From: Desulfitobacterium dehalogenans ATCC 51507
GTDB lineage: Bacteria; Bacillota; Desulfitobacteriia; Desulfitobacteriales; Desulfitobacteriaceae
DNA: 64,000 bases
NCBI RefSeq assembly: GCF_000243155.2
Contig: NC_018017.1
Coordinates: forward strand, 3,658,001 to 3,722,000
Direction: 5' to 3'
The translations under genes were made by a program, and so were the position numbers. The notes below the pieces were generated by a model that was not told the DNA's origin, did no database searches, and was given only the letters and a program-made list of their open reading frames with translations. Shown piece by piece: positions 18,501 through 27,235 of this stretch. The first letter of the stretch is position 1. Each line of letters opens with the position of its first letter.

Positions 18501-20386
18501 GGCAGCTGCACCGGGCCTTGCCCTTGGCTGACCACTGGTGAGCCCTTTAGAACTCCGGTTTGGGCAACCGGGGTGACTTCAAAGAAAATGTATTGGCCCT
18601 GATCCTCAATGCCTAAGGTGTAGGTCTGGGAGGTTGCCCCATCAATGGGAACTTTGCCAGTTCCATCCTGATTTTGGCCCCGGTACCACTTGAAGGTAGT
18701 TCCCCCTTTCCCCTTCTCCTCCAGGTCACCGTTCGCATCAGAGTAAGTATAATTACCGGTCAGGGTTTGACCGACTTCAAGCTTGCCGGTAATGCTTACA
18801 GATGTTGCAGTCGGAGCTGTGTTGGGATTTTCCTGGGTTGTCGCATCGGCGGTATTGGAAATCCCTCCATTTCCCCCTCCGCCTATCAAAAGTCTAAAAT
18901 AGTATTTTGTATTATCCTTCAAGCCATTGACCGTTGTCTGAGCTGATTCCGGATCGAGGGGCATACTAGCTGTACTCTCTTCCGGGAAGTTACTGTCAGT
19001 TGAATATTGAAGAATTACTACTTCAGCATTCTCCGGTGCCGTATAGTTCAACTCAACGGAGCCATAGGGGTCCTCGCTAGAAAGTTTGGCCGTCAAATCA
19101 AGTAAAGGCCAAGTATAGGGAGTTTTATCAGCATCGGATATGGACACATCAGTAATCGTAAAGTAAGAAAGCATGTGGCATTGATGTCCAATATGACTAG
19201 CAATAAAGCCAAACCCATTACCAGCATTATTTACCTGATTTAACGTTTGTTCCAATACAACCGAGGGCTGACCTTCTACCTGATCAGTTAACTTAACATT
19301 ATCAGAAGTTATTTCAAGTTCCAGTGAGTGTTGATCACCAGAAGCAGGGGTCACTGCGGCCCCAACAATCTCTTTGATCTCACTGAAGGAAGTTAATTCT
19401 CCACCACTGGTACCTGTCTTATTGTAGAAACTATTTATGTCTACACCATTTATCTGGAATAATCTGATTTTTCTTTTGCTTATATCTTCGCTATCATCAC
19501 TTTTCACTGCACCTGTAAAGAGAATCGCATACCCATATAGCTTTCCCGCCTCTATTTTGCTATTAAGCAAAATGCCTGCGCCTTCCATGCTGTGATAGTT
19601 AACCTTGGATAGATCCATATCAAATGTAATTGTTTTCTTTGACGTGGATACACTGGGTAACAAAACAAAGTCCTTATATGCATTTGTAGCGTAACCATAA
19701 AACGTAACCCTGGTTCCACTTCCCTTTATTATAATATGTTGATTATAATAAAGCCCCAGAGGACTATCGTCGCTAACACCGTTCTCATCTTTAGGATAAG
19801 CGGGCGGTGAGGCATTATCTTTCTTGAATGGCGTTCTTGGTAACTTAACATCTTCACCCCAGTTCCCCGTGTGACCATAAATCTGCCAGGGTATCGGCTC
19901 ACTTACATAATCCACTTCTACCCTGTCACTCTCTATTCCGCTGGAGGTAACCGAAACGTAGACCGTTCCCTTCCCTTTACCAAGCTGAGGAATCTCTATT
20001 GTTACTGAAGTTTCACCTGAAGCTACTGTGCCCTGTCCAAGGATGTCGCCCCCTGTTGCCTGATCATATACTTTTACAATATCTCCGGGCAGTAAATCTG
20101 TGACTATTACTCTATCGCTAATACCTTCTATGTAGTTGATTGCTGATGGGGTAGTCACAGTAATACCTGAAGGAGTAGTCGACTGGATTTGAAAGAATGG
20201 TTCTTCGAGACTATTGTTGTCATCCAGTATATCGTTCATGATAACCCCATCAGATTCTGCGGCAACTGAGACAGCTCCAAATGGACTATACACCAGTAGG
20301 CAAGCGGTTAATAACCAAGTTATTAAAAACTTGAATCTGCTTTTCAGGTCATTCCTCCTGAATTTCATGTTAGATCTATTGTTCAC
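15590..20386 (-). CDS. Large secreted protein with three cell-wall-binding (CWB2) repeats
   Basis: 1598-residue secreted surface protein. A signal peptide (basic run, then FLITWLLTACLLVYSPFGAV, cleavage near VSVAAES) is followed by an IPT/Ig-like stretch, a lectin-like region with no family I recognise, a fibronectin-III-like segment (LNYTAPENAEVVILQYSTDS), a YTYSDANGDLEE Ig-like repeat, a carboxypeptidase-regulatory-like fold (GIVTDQKTDEKIAEATVILK), a Big_1-type domain (VDFSALDGNSAIGSFPGG), two more prealbumin-like domains, a Gly/Pro-rich linker, and three CWB2 (PF04122-type) repeats over the last 305 residues (RLAGANRVDTA, RLGGADRYGTA, RIGGQDRYAST). CWB2 repeats bind wall polymer non-covalently. 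GTG 20386 fits AAAGGAGG 11 nt away; ATG 20413 also frames but has a weak site. Ligand unknown. Confidence 0.88.
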   Translation of the reverse strand: MNNRSNMKFRRNDLKSRFKFLITWLLTACLLVYSPFGAVSVAAESDGVIMNDILDDNNSLEEPFFQIQSTTPSGITVTTPSAINYIEGISDRVIVTDLLPGDIVKVYDQATGGDILGQGTVASGETSVTIEIPQLGKGKGTVYVSVTSSGIESDRVEVDYVSEPIPWQIYGHTGNWGEDVKLPRTPFKKDNASPPAYPKDENGVSDDSPLGLYYNQHIIIKGSGTRVTFYGYATNAYKDFVLLPSVSTSKKTITFDMDLSKVNYHSMEGAGILLNSKIEAGKLYGYAILFTGAVKSDDSEDISKRKIRLFQINGVDINSFYNKTGTSGGELTSFSEIKEIVGAAVTPASGDQHSLELEITSDNVKLTDQVEGQPSVVLEQTLNQVNNAGNGFGFIASHIGHQCHMLSYFTITDVSISDADKTPYTWPLLDLTAKLSSEDPYGSVELNYTAPENAEVVILQYSTDSNFPEESTASMPLDPESAQTTVNGLKDNTKYYFRLLIGGGGNGGISNTADATTQENPNTAPTATSVSITGKLEVGQTLTGNYTYSDANGDLEEKGKGGTTFKWYRGQNQDGTGKVPIDGATSQTYTLGIEDQGQYIFFEVTPVAQTGVLKGSPVVSQGQGPVQLPSSMNLDGIVTDQKTDEKIAEATVILKDLSGNEIDRTKTDKDGKYSFNKVKLGKYKIVVENPQYSTKTTDIDVMPNSSNGTVRVDASGNLTLTKDVELVDFIITLVADPSSIVGDGKQTTTLHALITDKDNNPIPGIKVDFSALDGNSAIGSFPGGSEATTDHEGKCSVVYKSANLSGIESKTVIVRAEVDDDIKNLHAASEIIVTFEPSSIQGIVMDNATGKPVAGAIVEVAEDFDGDGIVDFYAKMITGSDGKYKIAVPKGNMPYNVNIAKPVIVDGVPLGEVTFTHTCIVGEITGAAKESFDSSKTITGVALMKAPDGSAHRLSGNSYEIELVDSNQNPVSLPPGSSALTSEGIFKADNLPPGTYTINLKHNVGGTGQKLTIGKAVATVTADGEIVISTILIDPYGTVTDRDTGLPISGVTMELYWADTKLNKDNGRTPGTLVALPADPAATNNNANPQPTSSTGYYAWMVIPDGDYYIIAKKSGYYTYDSRRDKRQETIGDSWIKDGIIHVGTDIVLYDLQMESRDRDRDDGGGGGSAPIGPVTPPITPPAENTSNLVNPQNPALVVPADRLTKKEILIAAINQYNEREKANAQKENRTPRLISVGHLNESAYAISSSNSSIADFDTNGLLNISGKGLFVIRISEKGTKNVYEYQMVASQGLQRLAGANRVDTALAIARGSYYGKVKSVVVARSDEFPDALTGSVLAYKKEAPVLLVGHSETDCQKLIEYLKGYLEPQGTVYILGGTRAVSQYVEDSVKDNGFSNIIRLGGADRYGTAARISEHLDVTQGRPVVIASGQSFPDSLSVSSIAAAQQFPLLIVNPNSIPDEIREELLQRNPSKVYIIGLQGAVSDGVRDEVAQLTGLGQENIVRIGGQDRYASTLAVAQYFDPSGRGVSIATGRDFPDALAGSVYSAKLKDPLILVGETLSTDLKNYLKVRKPSDIVIFGGQGAVSPAIEEQLKSLVE

Positions 20387-20413
20387 TAATAGTAAAGCCT
20401 CCTTTCGCTCCAT

Positions 20414-20628
20414 ATGAGCTCACCATACTAATGGTCAGTCTAAATTCCCAGCAGCCATTTCCTAATGTAGCCAAAAAAGCAAATCATCTGAGGAATACAT
20501 TTTAACTTATTCAGAATTTAAGCATCTCATTTCTCTCACCACCTATTTCGTTTAATAAGACAGACCTATTAATACGGGTATTCTATATAATAAAGAGAGC
20601 TACCTTACAAAAAACTTACATCCCCATA
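20414..20628 (-). promoter_or_regulatory. Upstream region of the surface-protein gene, weak promoter candidate
   Basis: A possible minus-strand promoter is TTGTAA (20605-20610), 17 bp, TATAGA (20582-20587), about 200 bp upstream of the start codon. The rest of the region is AT-rich with no gene. The long leader could hold control elements, but I see no known riboswitch. Confidence 0.3.
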
Positions 20629-20675
20629 TAAAAAAAAACCGCCGCAAGGCTTGCTAAAACAGCCATGCATCGGTT
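20629..20675 (-). terminator. Terminator after the SARP response regulator
   Basis: Imperfect hairpin whose arms include AACCG/CGGTT, GCA/TGC and GGC/GCC, followed on the minus strand by eight T residues (A-run at 20631-20638). Located 86 bp past the regulator stop. Confidence 0.65.
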
Positions 20676-20760
20676 CTCATACTTAAATACCATCTTTATA
20701 ATTCTTATCTTTTATCTTCTATCACAAAATAATTTTTCTAAAATCATAGTTAAAATGTTA

Positions 20761-21837
20761 TCAATTTGAATCTAAATCGTGCTTGTAGATCAATTCTTCC
20801 ATTGTCACTTTTTCTATGATCGCGGAAATCCGTCTGACTATCCGTTTATCCAGTTTAGTATCCAATAAAGATTCAAGCTTCTCCATGAATTCATCGTTAA
20901 GGGGAGTATGTCTTAAAACACTTTCTACAACGTCCAAACCTTCACGATAGCGTTTTTCTTGAAAATAATAGTAGAAAAGCTTTAATGCCAGCTTCTGGTA
21001 GATCGCCAACATTTCCACTCTCATCTGATAACACCAGAAATAGTCTTTTCCTGCCAGCAAATCCCCTTTATAGATTTTCATAGCTCTTTGCATAGAGCCT
21101 TCATCGTCAAAGGATAGGGAATTAAGCAGCTCCTTTACATCCCAATGCAATTCTGTTAGAGAGATAAGTCGATAGGTCTTTTTTACTGCTTGAATCTCAA
21201 AGCCTAAATTATTTTCTTTAAAGGATTGCTTCAACCGAAATATTGTTGTATATAGACTTTGTTCAGCTTTATGAGTTTCAGTATTAGGCCATAGCCTATC
21301 CATCAGGACCCATTTAGACACGGAACAATCATTAAGCAATAAATAAGCAAATAGCTCTTCTGCCTTCGCGGTCGTCCAGCGTATGGGCATTTGACTCCCG
21401 ATCTTTACTTCAAAACCACCAAACATCCTTATATCGATTGAATTGCTTTCAGTCTTGTGTTTACTTTTTCCTATCCCCTTTAGTTTGTATACTCTGTTTA
21501 TAGAACGATCCAGCTTTTCCTCGACAACGGGCTTCAGTATATAGTCCAGGGTATTGACATTAAAGGCATTAAGGGCAAATCGATCATAAGCAGTCACAAA
21601 GACAAAAGCCACTTGATCATTTATCTCGGCAATTTGCATTGCCAGTTCAATTCCATTTGTACCAGGCATATCGATATCCAAATATACCACATCAGGTTTC
21701 AATTTCTCAACATTCAGCAACACTTCAGAAGGCTTCAGAAACTTCCCGACAATTTCTACATCCTTCCTCTTGCTGAACATTCGCTCCATGAGATCAAGGG
21801 CTGGTTTCTCATCATCCACCAAGATCACTCTCAGCAT
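20761..21837 (-). CDS. Response regulator with SARP/BTAD-type output domain
   Basis: 358-residue response regulator. Receiver domain at 1-120: VILVDDEKPA acidic pocket, phospho-acceptor Asp in VVYLDIDMPGTNG, VTAYDRFALNAF, and LKPV lysine. Output: a winged helix of OmpR type around 140-225 (IDIRMFGGFEVKIG, RWTTAKAEELFAYLLLN, DRLWPNTETHKAEQSLYTTI) followed by a helical bacterial transcriptional activator domain to about 350, the SARP layout. Start ATG 21837 has AAGGGGAGA; the frame is open 33 bp further. Lies 59 bp downstream of the histidine kinase gene and very likely forms its partner. Target genes unknown; the surface-protein gene is next downstream but behind a terminator. Confidence 0.88.
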   Translation of the reverse strand: MLRVILVDDEKPALDLMERMFSKRKDVEIVGKFLKPSEVLLNVEKLKPDVVYLDIDMPGTNGIELAMQIAEINDQVAFVFVTAYDRFALNAFNVNTLDYILKPVVEEKLDRSINRVYKLKGIGKSKHKTESNSIDIRMFGGFEVKIGSQMPIRWTTAKAEELFAYLLLNDCSVSKWVLMDRLWPNTETHKAEQSLYTTIFRLKQSFKENNLGFEIQAVKKTYRLISLTELHWDVKELLNSLSFDDEGSMQRAMKIYKGDLLAGKDYFWCYQMRVEMLAIYQKLALKLFYYYFQEKRYREGLDVVESVLRHTPLNDEFMEKLESLLDTKLDKRIVRRISAIIEKVTMEELIYKHDLDSN

Positions 21838-21896
21838 TAAATCTCCCCTTAACACTAGAATCCATATCATAATTACCGGCTAATCCTAATCAGGCC

Positions 21897-23849
21897 TTAC
21901 TCACTCTCGTCAATTTCAAAATAAACCTTTGTGCCCATACCTTCGGTACTCTCAATCTTTAAGATACTGCCCAAGGAATGTTTCAACCGTTTTTGAACAC
22001 TATACAGACCGACCCCTCCTAAAGACTCTTTACCTGTGTCTCCTTTTCCATGATTAAGGATTTGCATTCTCCGCTGATTGTGAATCCCTATACCATCATC
22101 GGATACCTGGATCATAATGTGACTTGATTTCTTACTGATTTTGATTTGGACGGTTCCCCCTGCTTCTTTTTTGATTATGCCATGTCTTATAGCGTTCTCC
22201 ACCAAAGGCTGTATGGAAAGAGCCGGAACCTGACATTGCAGCAGCTTAGGGTCGATATCGAAGAGGACTTCCACTTTGTCTCCAAAACGTGCCTTTTGGA
22301 TATCCACATACCCATAAACCATCATCATTTCTTGCTCAATGCTTATAAGGCCATTGGAATGCTCAAAATCAAAAGATCCCCGAAGATAATTGCTAAAGCT
22401 TCTTAAAAGCTCTCCCGCCTTATGGCTATCCGAATAACAATACGAGATGATGGTGTTTAAGGCATTATAAAGAAAATGGGGCTTAATCTGGGAACGCAGG
22501 AAAGCATACTCTTTTTCGATATTTTCTTTCTCTTGCAGTGCTAATTTTAAAGATATCTCCCTATTCTTCACATAGAGATCGGATAGTTGGACAGCTAAAT
22601 AGACCATTAACTTGAGTGCAAGAATCAAACTAAGCATAAACCCGAAAAACATATCCTCTATTAATCCGAAGCTGAAAAATGCCAGATTCACCACGTATAA
22701 ACTGAGTACCCCTAAGGCACAAGCCAAGAAGCCAAATTTAGTCCTTTCCTGTTCATTCTCCTTTACTATGTTATAGATATAGACCGCTCTTATGAATATT
22801 CCAATATAAATAATAAGCTCGATTATGCCGACGAGGATACAAAGATAAGCGTATATGCTTAAAGGAAGAAGAAGTAGGGCCACGGCGAATAGAGCATACA
22901 GTCCTAAAATTATATGATAAACTTTTATCGGAATAAAATTTTTATCCAGCTGTTTAAGAAACACAGCCAAACTCATAATGGTTATAATCAGCGAAAGCTG
23001 AAGGAGTTTATAGGCGGCATCAAAGGGGATGTGGGGAAATAAAAATAAAAGAGTTCTTTCCCCATACATGGAATTGGTCAATGCGTGAAAAAAACAAAAT
23101 ACAGCCATACTCATAAACATTTTATTTTTTTTATGCCTAAAAAGAAAGAAGTAGGATAGAAAACAGATCCATCCGATTGTAAAAATGATCCCTACTATAA
23201 TCAATTCTACCATGGACCTACGGTTGCTCAGCTCTAAAATATCCTGAGTTTCCCCTAAGAGAAGGGGGGCAACAATCCCTCCATACATATAGTCATAATT
23301 AGACACTTGTACGAGGATTTCAATATCCGAGGAGTGCAGATCAAAGAACCCCACGCGAGGAATATTACTAAAGAGATACTCGTTTTCTAAGAGGGCAGGC
23401 CGGCCATCTTGTATTATTTTTTCTCCATTGACGAATACGGCGCTTGACGTTCTGATATTCGATTTTTTGATAGCGAGGACTTCCTCACTTGGTACATTTT
23501 TCACTAATAGACGATAGGTTCCTGATCCCATTGCGGCTAATTGGGTTTGATCCAGATTTCCTATCCAATCGGACAAAACATTCAAATACCCGGTCATGGC
23601 AGGATAGTTGGAATGTTTAAAATCATCGGGAGAAAGCAACTGCCCCCAATAAAATTCCCATTCCCCATTGAGTTCAATGATTCCATCATCCGAAAAATCC
23701 CAAGCCGAAAGATCAAGAATTCCCTTCTCGGCCATAGGAGAAGACCTTTTCATAAATTCTTGATTTAAAGCACCAAATAAAATTGGAAAAACAACAATAG
23801 GAATAAAAAGAAAGAGGATGAACAACTTGCCATTATCTGAGATTTTCAT
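21897..23849 (-). CDS. 7TM (7TMR-DISM-like) histidine kinase, LytS/HisK_5-type
   Basis: 650-residue sensor. One N-terminal membrane segment, an external jelly-roll-like domain (about 35-205: GIIELNGEWEFYWGQLL, GTYRLLVKNVP, TSSAVFVNGEKI, resembling the carbohydrate-type 7TMR-DISMED2 fold), seven membrane segments (about 215-430), a short coiled coil, then a kinase domain of the LytS/YehU class: SQIKPHFLYNALNT (phospho-His near residue 458), QPLVENAIRHGI N-box, DDGIGI and GGVGLYSVQKRL G-boxes. ATG 23849 follows GGGGAG and lies 29 nt after hemW; the longer frame would overlap hemW. Signal likely an external sugar or wall fragment, by family only. Confidence 0.88.
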   Translation of the reverse strand: MKISDNGKLFILFLFIPIVVFPILFGALNQEFMKRSSPMAEKGILDLSAWDFSDDGIIELNGEWEFYWGQLLSPDDFKHSNYPAMTGYLNVLSDWIGNLDQTQLAAMGSGTYRLLVKNVPSEEVLAIKKSNIRTSSAVFVNGEKIIQDGRPALLENEYLFSNIPRVGFFDLHSSDIEILVQVSNYDYMYGGIVAPLLLGETQDILELSNRRSMVELIIVGIIFTIGWICFLSYFFLFRHKKNKMFMSMAVFCFFHALTNSMYGERTLLFLFPHIPFDAAYKLLQLSLIITIMSLAVFLKQLDKNFIPIKVYHIILGLYALFAVALLLLPLSIYAYLCILVGIIELIIYIGIFIRAVYIYNIVKENEQERTKFGFLACALGVLSLYVVNLAFFSFGLIEDMFFGFMLSLILALKLMVYLAVQLSDLYVKNREISLKLALQEKENIEKEYAFLRSQIKPHFLYNALNTIISYCYSDSHKAGELLRSFSNYLRGSFDFEHSNGLISIEQEMMMVYGYVDIQKARFGDKVEVLFDIDPKLLQCQVPALSIQPLVENAIRHGIIKKEAGGTVQIKISKKSSHIMIQVSDDGIGIHNQRRMQILNHGKGDTGKESLGGVGLYSVQKRLKHSLGSILKIESTEGMGTKVYFEIDESE

Positions 23850-23878
23850 TGTTTTTCTCCCCTGAGCAAGATACAATT

Positions 23879-25006
23879 TCACACAAATTCTTGCAACACT
23901 CCATTAGCGACAAACCAATACTCTGGTTTTAAGAGAAGGGAGCCGTCTTCGATCCTTAAGACACCAGCCTTAAGGTAACGCTCCAGAACAGCAGGATAGA
24001 GCTCAAAAAGATCTGCACCATATTCATTTTTGAACTGAGGCAAATTAATCCCATCTTTAAGACGCAGACCCAGTATTAAAAGTTCTACCATTTGCTCACG
24101 TTTTGAAAGAAATTCATTCTCTTTACTATCCACCGGAAGTTCCCATTTGGATAGCATTTTCTCATATAAAAAAATATCTTCAAAGTTTTTAAAACGGCGG
24201 TTTTTTAGACAAGATACGGCACCTGGCCCTATCCCTAAATACTCCATCCTTCGCCAGTAGCCAAGATTATGCTGACATTCATAGCCTGGAAGTGCATAAT
24301 TAGAAATTTCGTAATGTTGGTATCCCGCCTTGCCCAGAATCTCTCTAGTCAAGTGGTACAACTCGGCTTGGGTATCATCATCAGGAAGATTAGCAATCAG
24401 CTCTTTATTTAGGGCAATAGGCGTACCCTCTTCGACCATTAGTCCATAAACAGAAATATGCTCAGGCCGGATCCTAAGAGTCTCTTCCAAAGTATCCCGC
24501 CAGTCCGCCAGGTTCTGCCCTGGCAACCCGAACATCAAATCCAGATTAAGGTTCTTAAAGCCCGCCTCCCTGATCAAGCGTACCGCATCCTTAACCTCTT
24601 CGGATCGATGGATTCTGCCGATCTGTCTCAATAAGTCATCATTTAGGGATTGAACACCTAAAGACACTCTATTGATACCTTGTTTGCGGAGCGTCTGGAG
24701 CTTCTCAGTCGTCAGGGTACCCGGATTGGCCTCCATTGTTTTTTCCGCCGAATCTTTAAACTTAAAATTACTGTTGATGATACTTAAGAGAGTATCTAAT
24801 TCCTCCTCATTTAAAGCCGTAGGAGTCCCGCCCCCAATAAAAAGGGTAGACATCCCCTCTTGAACCTTCTGTTGCCTTAAGTCAGCCTCGCGGTTTAAGC
24901 TTGTCAAATAACCCTCAACCTTAGATCGTTGCAAAGGTTCCGAATAAAAAGCACAATAATTGCATTTCTTCACACAAAAAGGAACATGGACATAAAGAGA
25001 AGGCAT
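23879..25006 (-). CDS. hemW: Radical SAM heme chaperone HemW
   Basis: 375-residue HemW (formerly HemN-like), a heme-binding radical SAM protein that delivers heme to membrane enzymes rather than a coproporphyrinogen oxidase. CVKKCNYCAF supplies the CxxxCxxC cluster near residue 12; FIGGGTPTAL, MEANPGT, RVSLGVQSLND and LNLDLMFGLPGQ are standard blocks. The extra N-terminal cysteine of true HemN is not seen. Start at ATG 25006 with AAAGGGGTG; frame open 42 bp further. Follows lepA, as in most Firmicutes. Confidence 0.93.
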   Translation of the reverse strand: MPSLYVHVPFCVKKCNYCAFYSEPLQRSKVEGYLTSLNREADLRQQKVQEGMSTLFIGGGTPTALNEEELDTLLSIINSNFKFKDSAEKTMEANPGTLTTEKLQTLRKQGINRVSLGVQSLNDDLLRQIGRIHRSEEVKDAVRLIREAGFKNLNLDLMFGLPGQNLADWRDTLEETLRIRPEHISVYGLMVEEGTPIALNKELIANLPDDDTQAELYHLTREILGKAGYQHYEISNYALPGYECQHNLGYWRRMEYLGIGPGAVSCLKNRRFKNFEDIFLYEKMLSKWELPVDSKENEFLSKREQMVELLILGLRLKDGINLPQFKNEYGADLFELYPAVLERYLKAGVLRIEDGSLLLKPEYWFVANGVLQEFV

Positions 25007-25060
25007 ACCTTCACCCCTTTCATGGGGGGCTCTCCCCAAATTCCTCATTATAAAGAGGCA

Positions 25061-25095
25061 GCGAACTCCATGCCCTCAAAGGGCAGACAGTTCGC
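25061..25095 (-). other. Two-tier hairpin between lepA and hemW
   Basis: Outer stem GCGAACT/AGTTCGC with inner stem GCCCT/AGGGC in its loop, 86 bp past the lepA stop and 55 bp before hemW. No U-run follows, so it is more likely a processing or stability element than a terminator. Confidence 0.45.
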
Positions 25096-25180
25096 CATGT
25101 CTTATCAAGTATTCGAATTTCAGCATGTGAACGGCATTTGACTTAAGGCACATGTCACAAGTACCTGTCCCCATGATTCA

Positions 25181-26989
25181 CTAGTCGTCGATCTTCAGCA
25201 CTGCCATAAAGGCGTCCTGGGGAATCTCAACGCTTCCCACTTGTTTCATGCGCTTTTTACCTTCTTTTTGCTTCTCCAGGAGCTTCCGCTTACGGGAGAT
25301 GTCCCCTCCGTAGCACTTGGCCAGGACATCCTTGCGCATGGCTTTGACGGTCTCTCTGGCGACAACCTTTTGCCCAATAACCGCTTGAATAGGCACCTCA
25401 AACATCTGACGGGGGATGATCTCCCGTAACTTTTCCACTAAGCGACGGCCACGGGCATAGGACTTTTCCTTATGAACAATAAAAGAAAGAGCATCCACCA
25501 GCTCACCGTTGAGGAGAACATCCAGCTTAACCAGGGAAGCCGCTTTGTATCCGGCTAATTCATAATCCAGGGAAGCATATCCTTTGGTTCGGGATTTAAG
25601 CTGATCAAAATAGTCATAGACAATCTCACTTAAGGGAAGTTCGTAGATTAAGCTGACCCTGTTAGCCGACAGATAATCCATATTGAGGAAATTACCCCGC
25701 TTTTCCTGATTCAGCTCCATGATAGCTCCCACAAAATCCGAAGGCACCATAATATTTGCTTTGACGATAGGCTCTTCAATGGTCTCTATCTCATCGACTT
25801 TAGGAAGGTTGGAGGGATTATCAATATTTAAAACCTCTCCGTCGGTTTTATACACTTTATAGACCACACTGGGTGCAGTTGTGATCAAATTCAAATCGTA
25901 TTCCCGCTCCAAACGCTCCTGAATGACATCCATATGCAAAAGTCCCAAGAAGCCGCAACGGTAACCGAAACCCAGAGCGCTGGAGGTCTCCGGCTCAAAG
26001 ACTAAGCTGGAATCATTGAGGTGTAGCTTCTCCAAAGCGTCCTTCAACCGACCATAGTCACTGGAATCCACAGGATAAAGACCACAGAAGACCATGGGTG
26101 TAGCCTTGCGATACCCCGGCAGAGGATAAAGTGCCGGATTTTCCGCATCGGTAATGGTATCCCCCACCTGGGTATCTCTTACGTTCTTGATACTAGCAGC
26201 AATATAGCCTACTTGACCCGCTTTAATTTCATTAACGATCCTTAAGGCCGGGGTAAACATCCCTACTTCTGTAACATCAAAAACTTTCCCTGAAGACATC
26301 ATCTTAATCTGGGTTCCTTTAGCCACACGACCTTCCATGACTCGGACATAGGAAATGGCTCCTTTATAAGCGTCGAAATACGAGTCAAAAATCAAAGCCT
26401 TTAAAGGTGCATTATCATCCCCTTGGGGCGGTGGAACCTTGGCGACGACGGCTTCCAGGATATCTTCAATTCCAATTCCGGCTTTGGCAGAAGCCAGGAT
26501 GGCTTCACCGGCATCTAAGCCAATAACATCCTCGATCTCCTGCTTAACCCGCTCCGGTTCGGCACTGGGTAGATCTATCTTATTAATGACAGGAATAATC
26601 TCCAGATTGTTTTCCAAGGCCAAATAGACATTGGCTAAGGTCTGAGCTTCAATCCCTTGAGCAGCGTCCACAATCAATAAGGCTCCTTCACAGGCTGCCA
26701 AACTACGGGATACTTCATAAGTGAAGTCAACATGACCCGGCGTATCAATCAAATTCAATTCATAGGTTTCTCCATCCTTAGCTGGGTATTGCAAACGAAC
26801 GGTCTGCAGTTTAATGGTAATCCCCCGTTCCCGCTCCAGATCCATATTATCCAAGACCTGGGCTTCCATTTCCCGCTTACTGAGAGCTCCCGTATATTCG
26901 ATCAAACGGTCGGCAAGTGTGGATTTTCCATGGTCAATATGAGCAATGATTGAAAAGTTGCGTATACGTTGTGAGGCCTGTGCCAAGTT
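25181..26989 (-). CDS. lepA: Elongation factor 4 (LepA)
   Basis: About 602-residue ribosome-associated GTPase that back-translocates or assists initiation and assembly. G1 [10 protein letters not shown]2 region [13 protein letters not shown]3 DTPGHVDF, G4 NKIDLPSA, and the LepA-specific C-terminal domain with [17 protein letters not shown] near the end. The frame opens at 27154, but family length supports a start near 27000. TTG 26989 has GAGGGG 7 nt upstream; ATG 27001 has no good ribosome site, so I prefer TTG. Sigma-A promoter at 27062-27090. Confidence 0.95.
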   Translation of the reverse strand, partial: NLAQASQRIRNFSIIAHIDHGKSTLADRLIEYTGALSKREMEAQVLDNMDLERERGITIKLQTVRLQYPAKDGETYELNLIDTPGHVDFTYEVSRSLAACEGALLIVDAAQGIEAQTLANVYLALENNLEIIPVINKIDLPSAEPERVKQEIEDVIGLDAGEAILASAKAGIGIEDILEAVVAKVPPPQGDDNAPLKALIFDSYFDAYKGAISYVRVMEGRVAKGTQIKMMSSGKVFDVTEVGMFTPALRIVNEIKAGQVGYIAASIKNVRDTQVGDTITDAENPALYPLPGYRKATPMVFCGLYPVDSSDYGRLKDALEKLHLNDSSLVFEPETSSALGFGYRCGFLGLLHMDVIQERLEREYDLNLITTAPSVVYKVYKTDGEVLNIDNPSNLPKVDEIETIEEPIVKANIMVPSDFVGAIMELNQEKRGNFLNMDYLSANRVSLIYELPLSEIVYDYFDQLKSRTKGYASLDYELAGYKAASLVKLDVLLNGELVDALSFIVHKEKSYARGRRLVEKLREIIPRQMFEVPIQAVIGQKVVARETVKAMRKDVLAKCYGGDISRKRKLLEKQKEGKKRMKQVGSVEIPQDAFMAVLKIDD

Positions 26990-27061
26990 TTTACCCCTCA
27001 TTTCAACAAAATCCAGTTTTGTATTAGAAAAAACGATTTTTAAGATATATTCTAAACTAAT

Positions 27062-27090
27062 ATTATACTGCCAATTACTTATTTGAGCAA
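27062..27090 (-). promoter_or_regulatory. Sigma-A promoter of lepA
   Basis: Minus-strand TTGCTC (27085-27090), 17-bp spacer, TATAAT (27062-27067), about 70 bp upstream of lepA. Confidence 0.7.
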
Positions 27091-27163
27091 GAATTGAAAG
27101 AGAAGGGCAAGGAAAATTTCGCTCCATTTCACATTCTGCTCTGATTTTCAACACCCCTACGAT

Positions 27164-27197
27164 ATAAAAAGAAGAAGCAATTACTTGCTCCTTCTTA
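27164..27197 (-). terminator. Terminator after the fumarate-reductase-like gene
   Basis: Stem AAGAAGGAGCAA / TTGCTTCTTCTT (one mismatch) with a 4-nt loop, followed on the minus strand by TTTTT; 39 bp past the stop. Confidence 0.78.
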
Positions 27198-27235
27198 TTT
27201 TCTATGAGGTTTAATCAACAGAATAACACGGAACT

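Noticed and set aside
25061-25095. Terminator between lepA and hemW
   Set aside because: Stable hairpin but no U-run after it on the coding strand, and lepA-hemW are usually co-transcribed.
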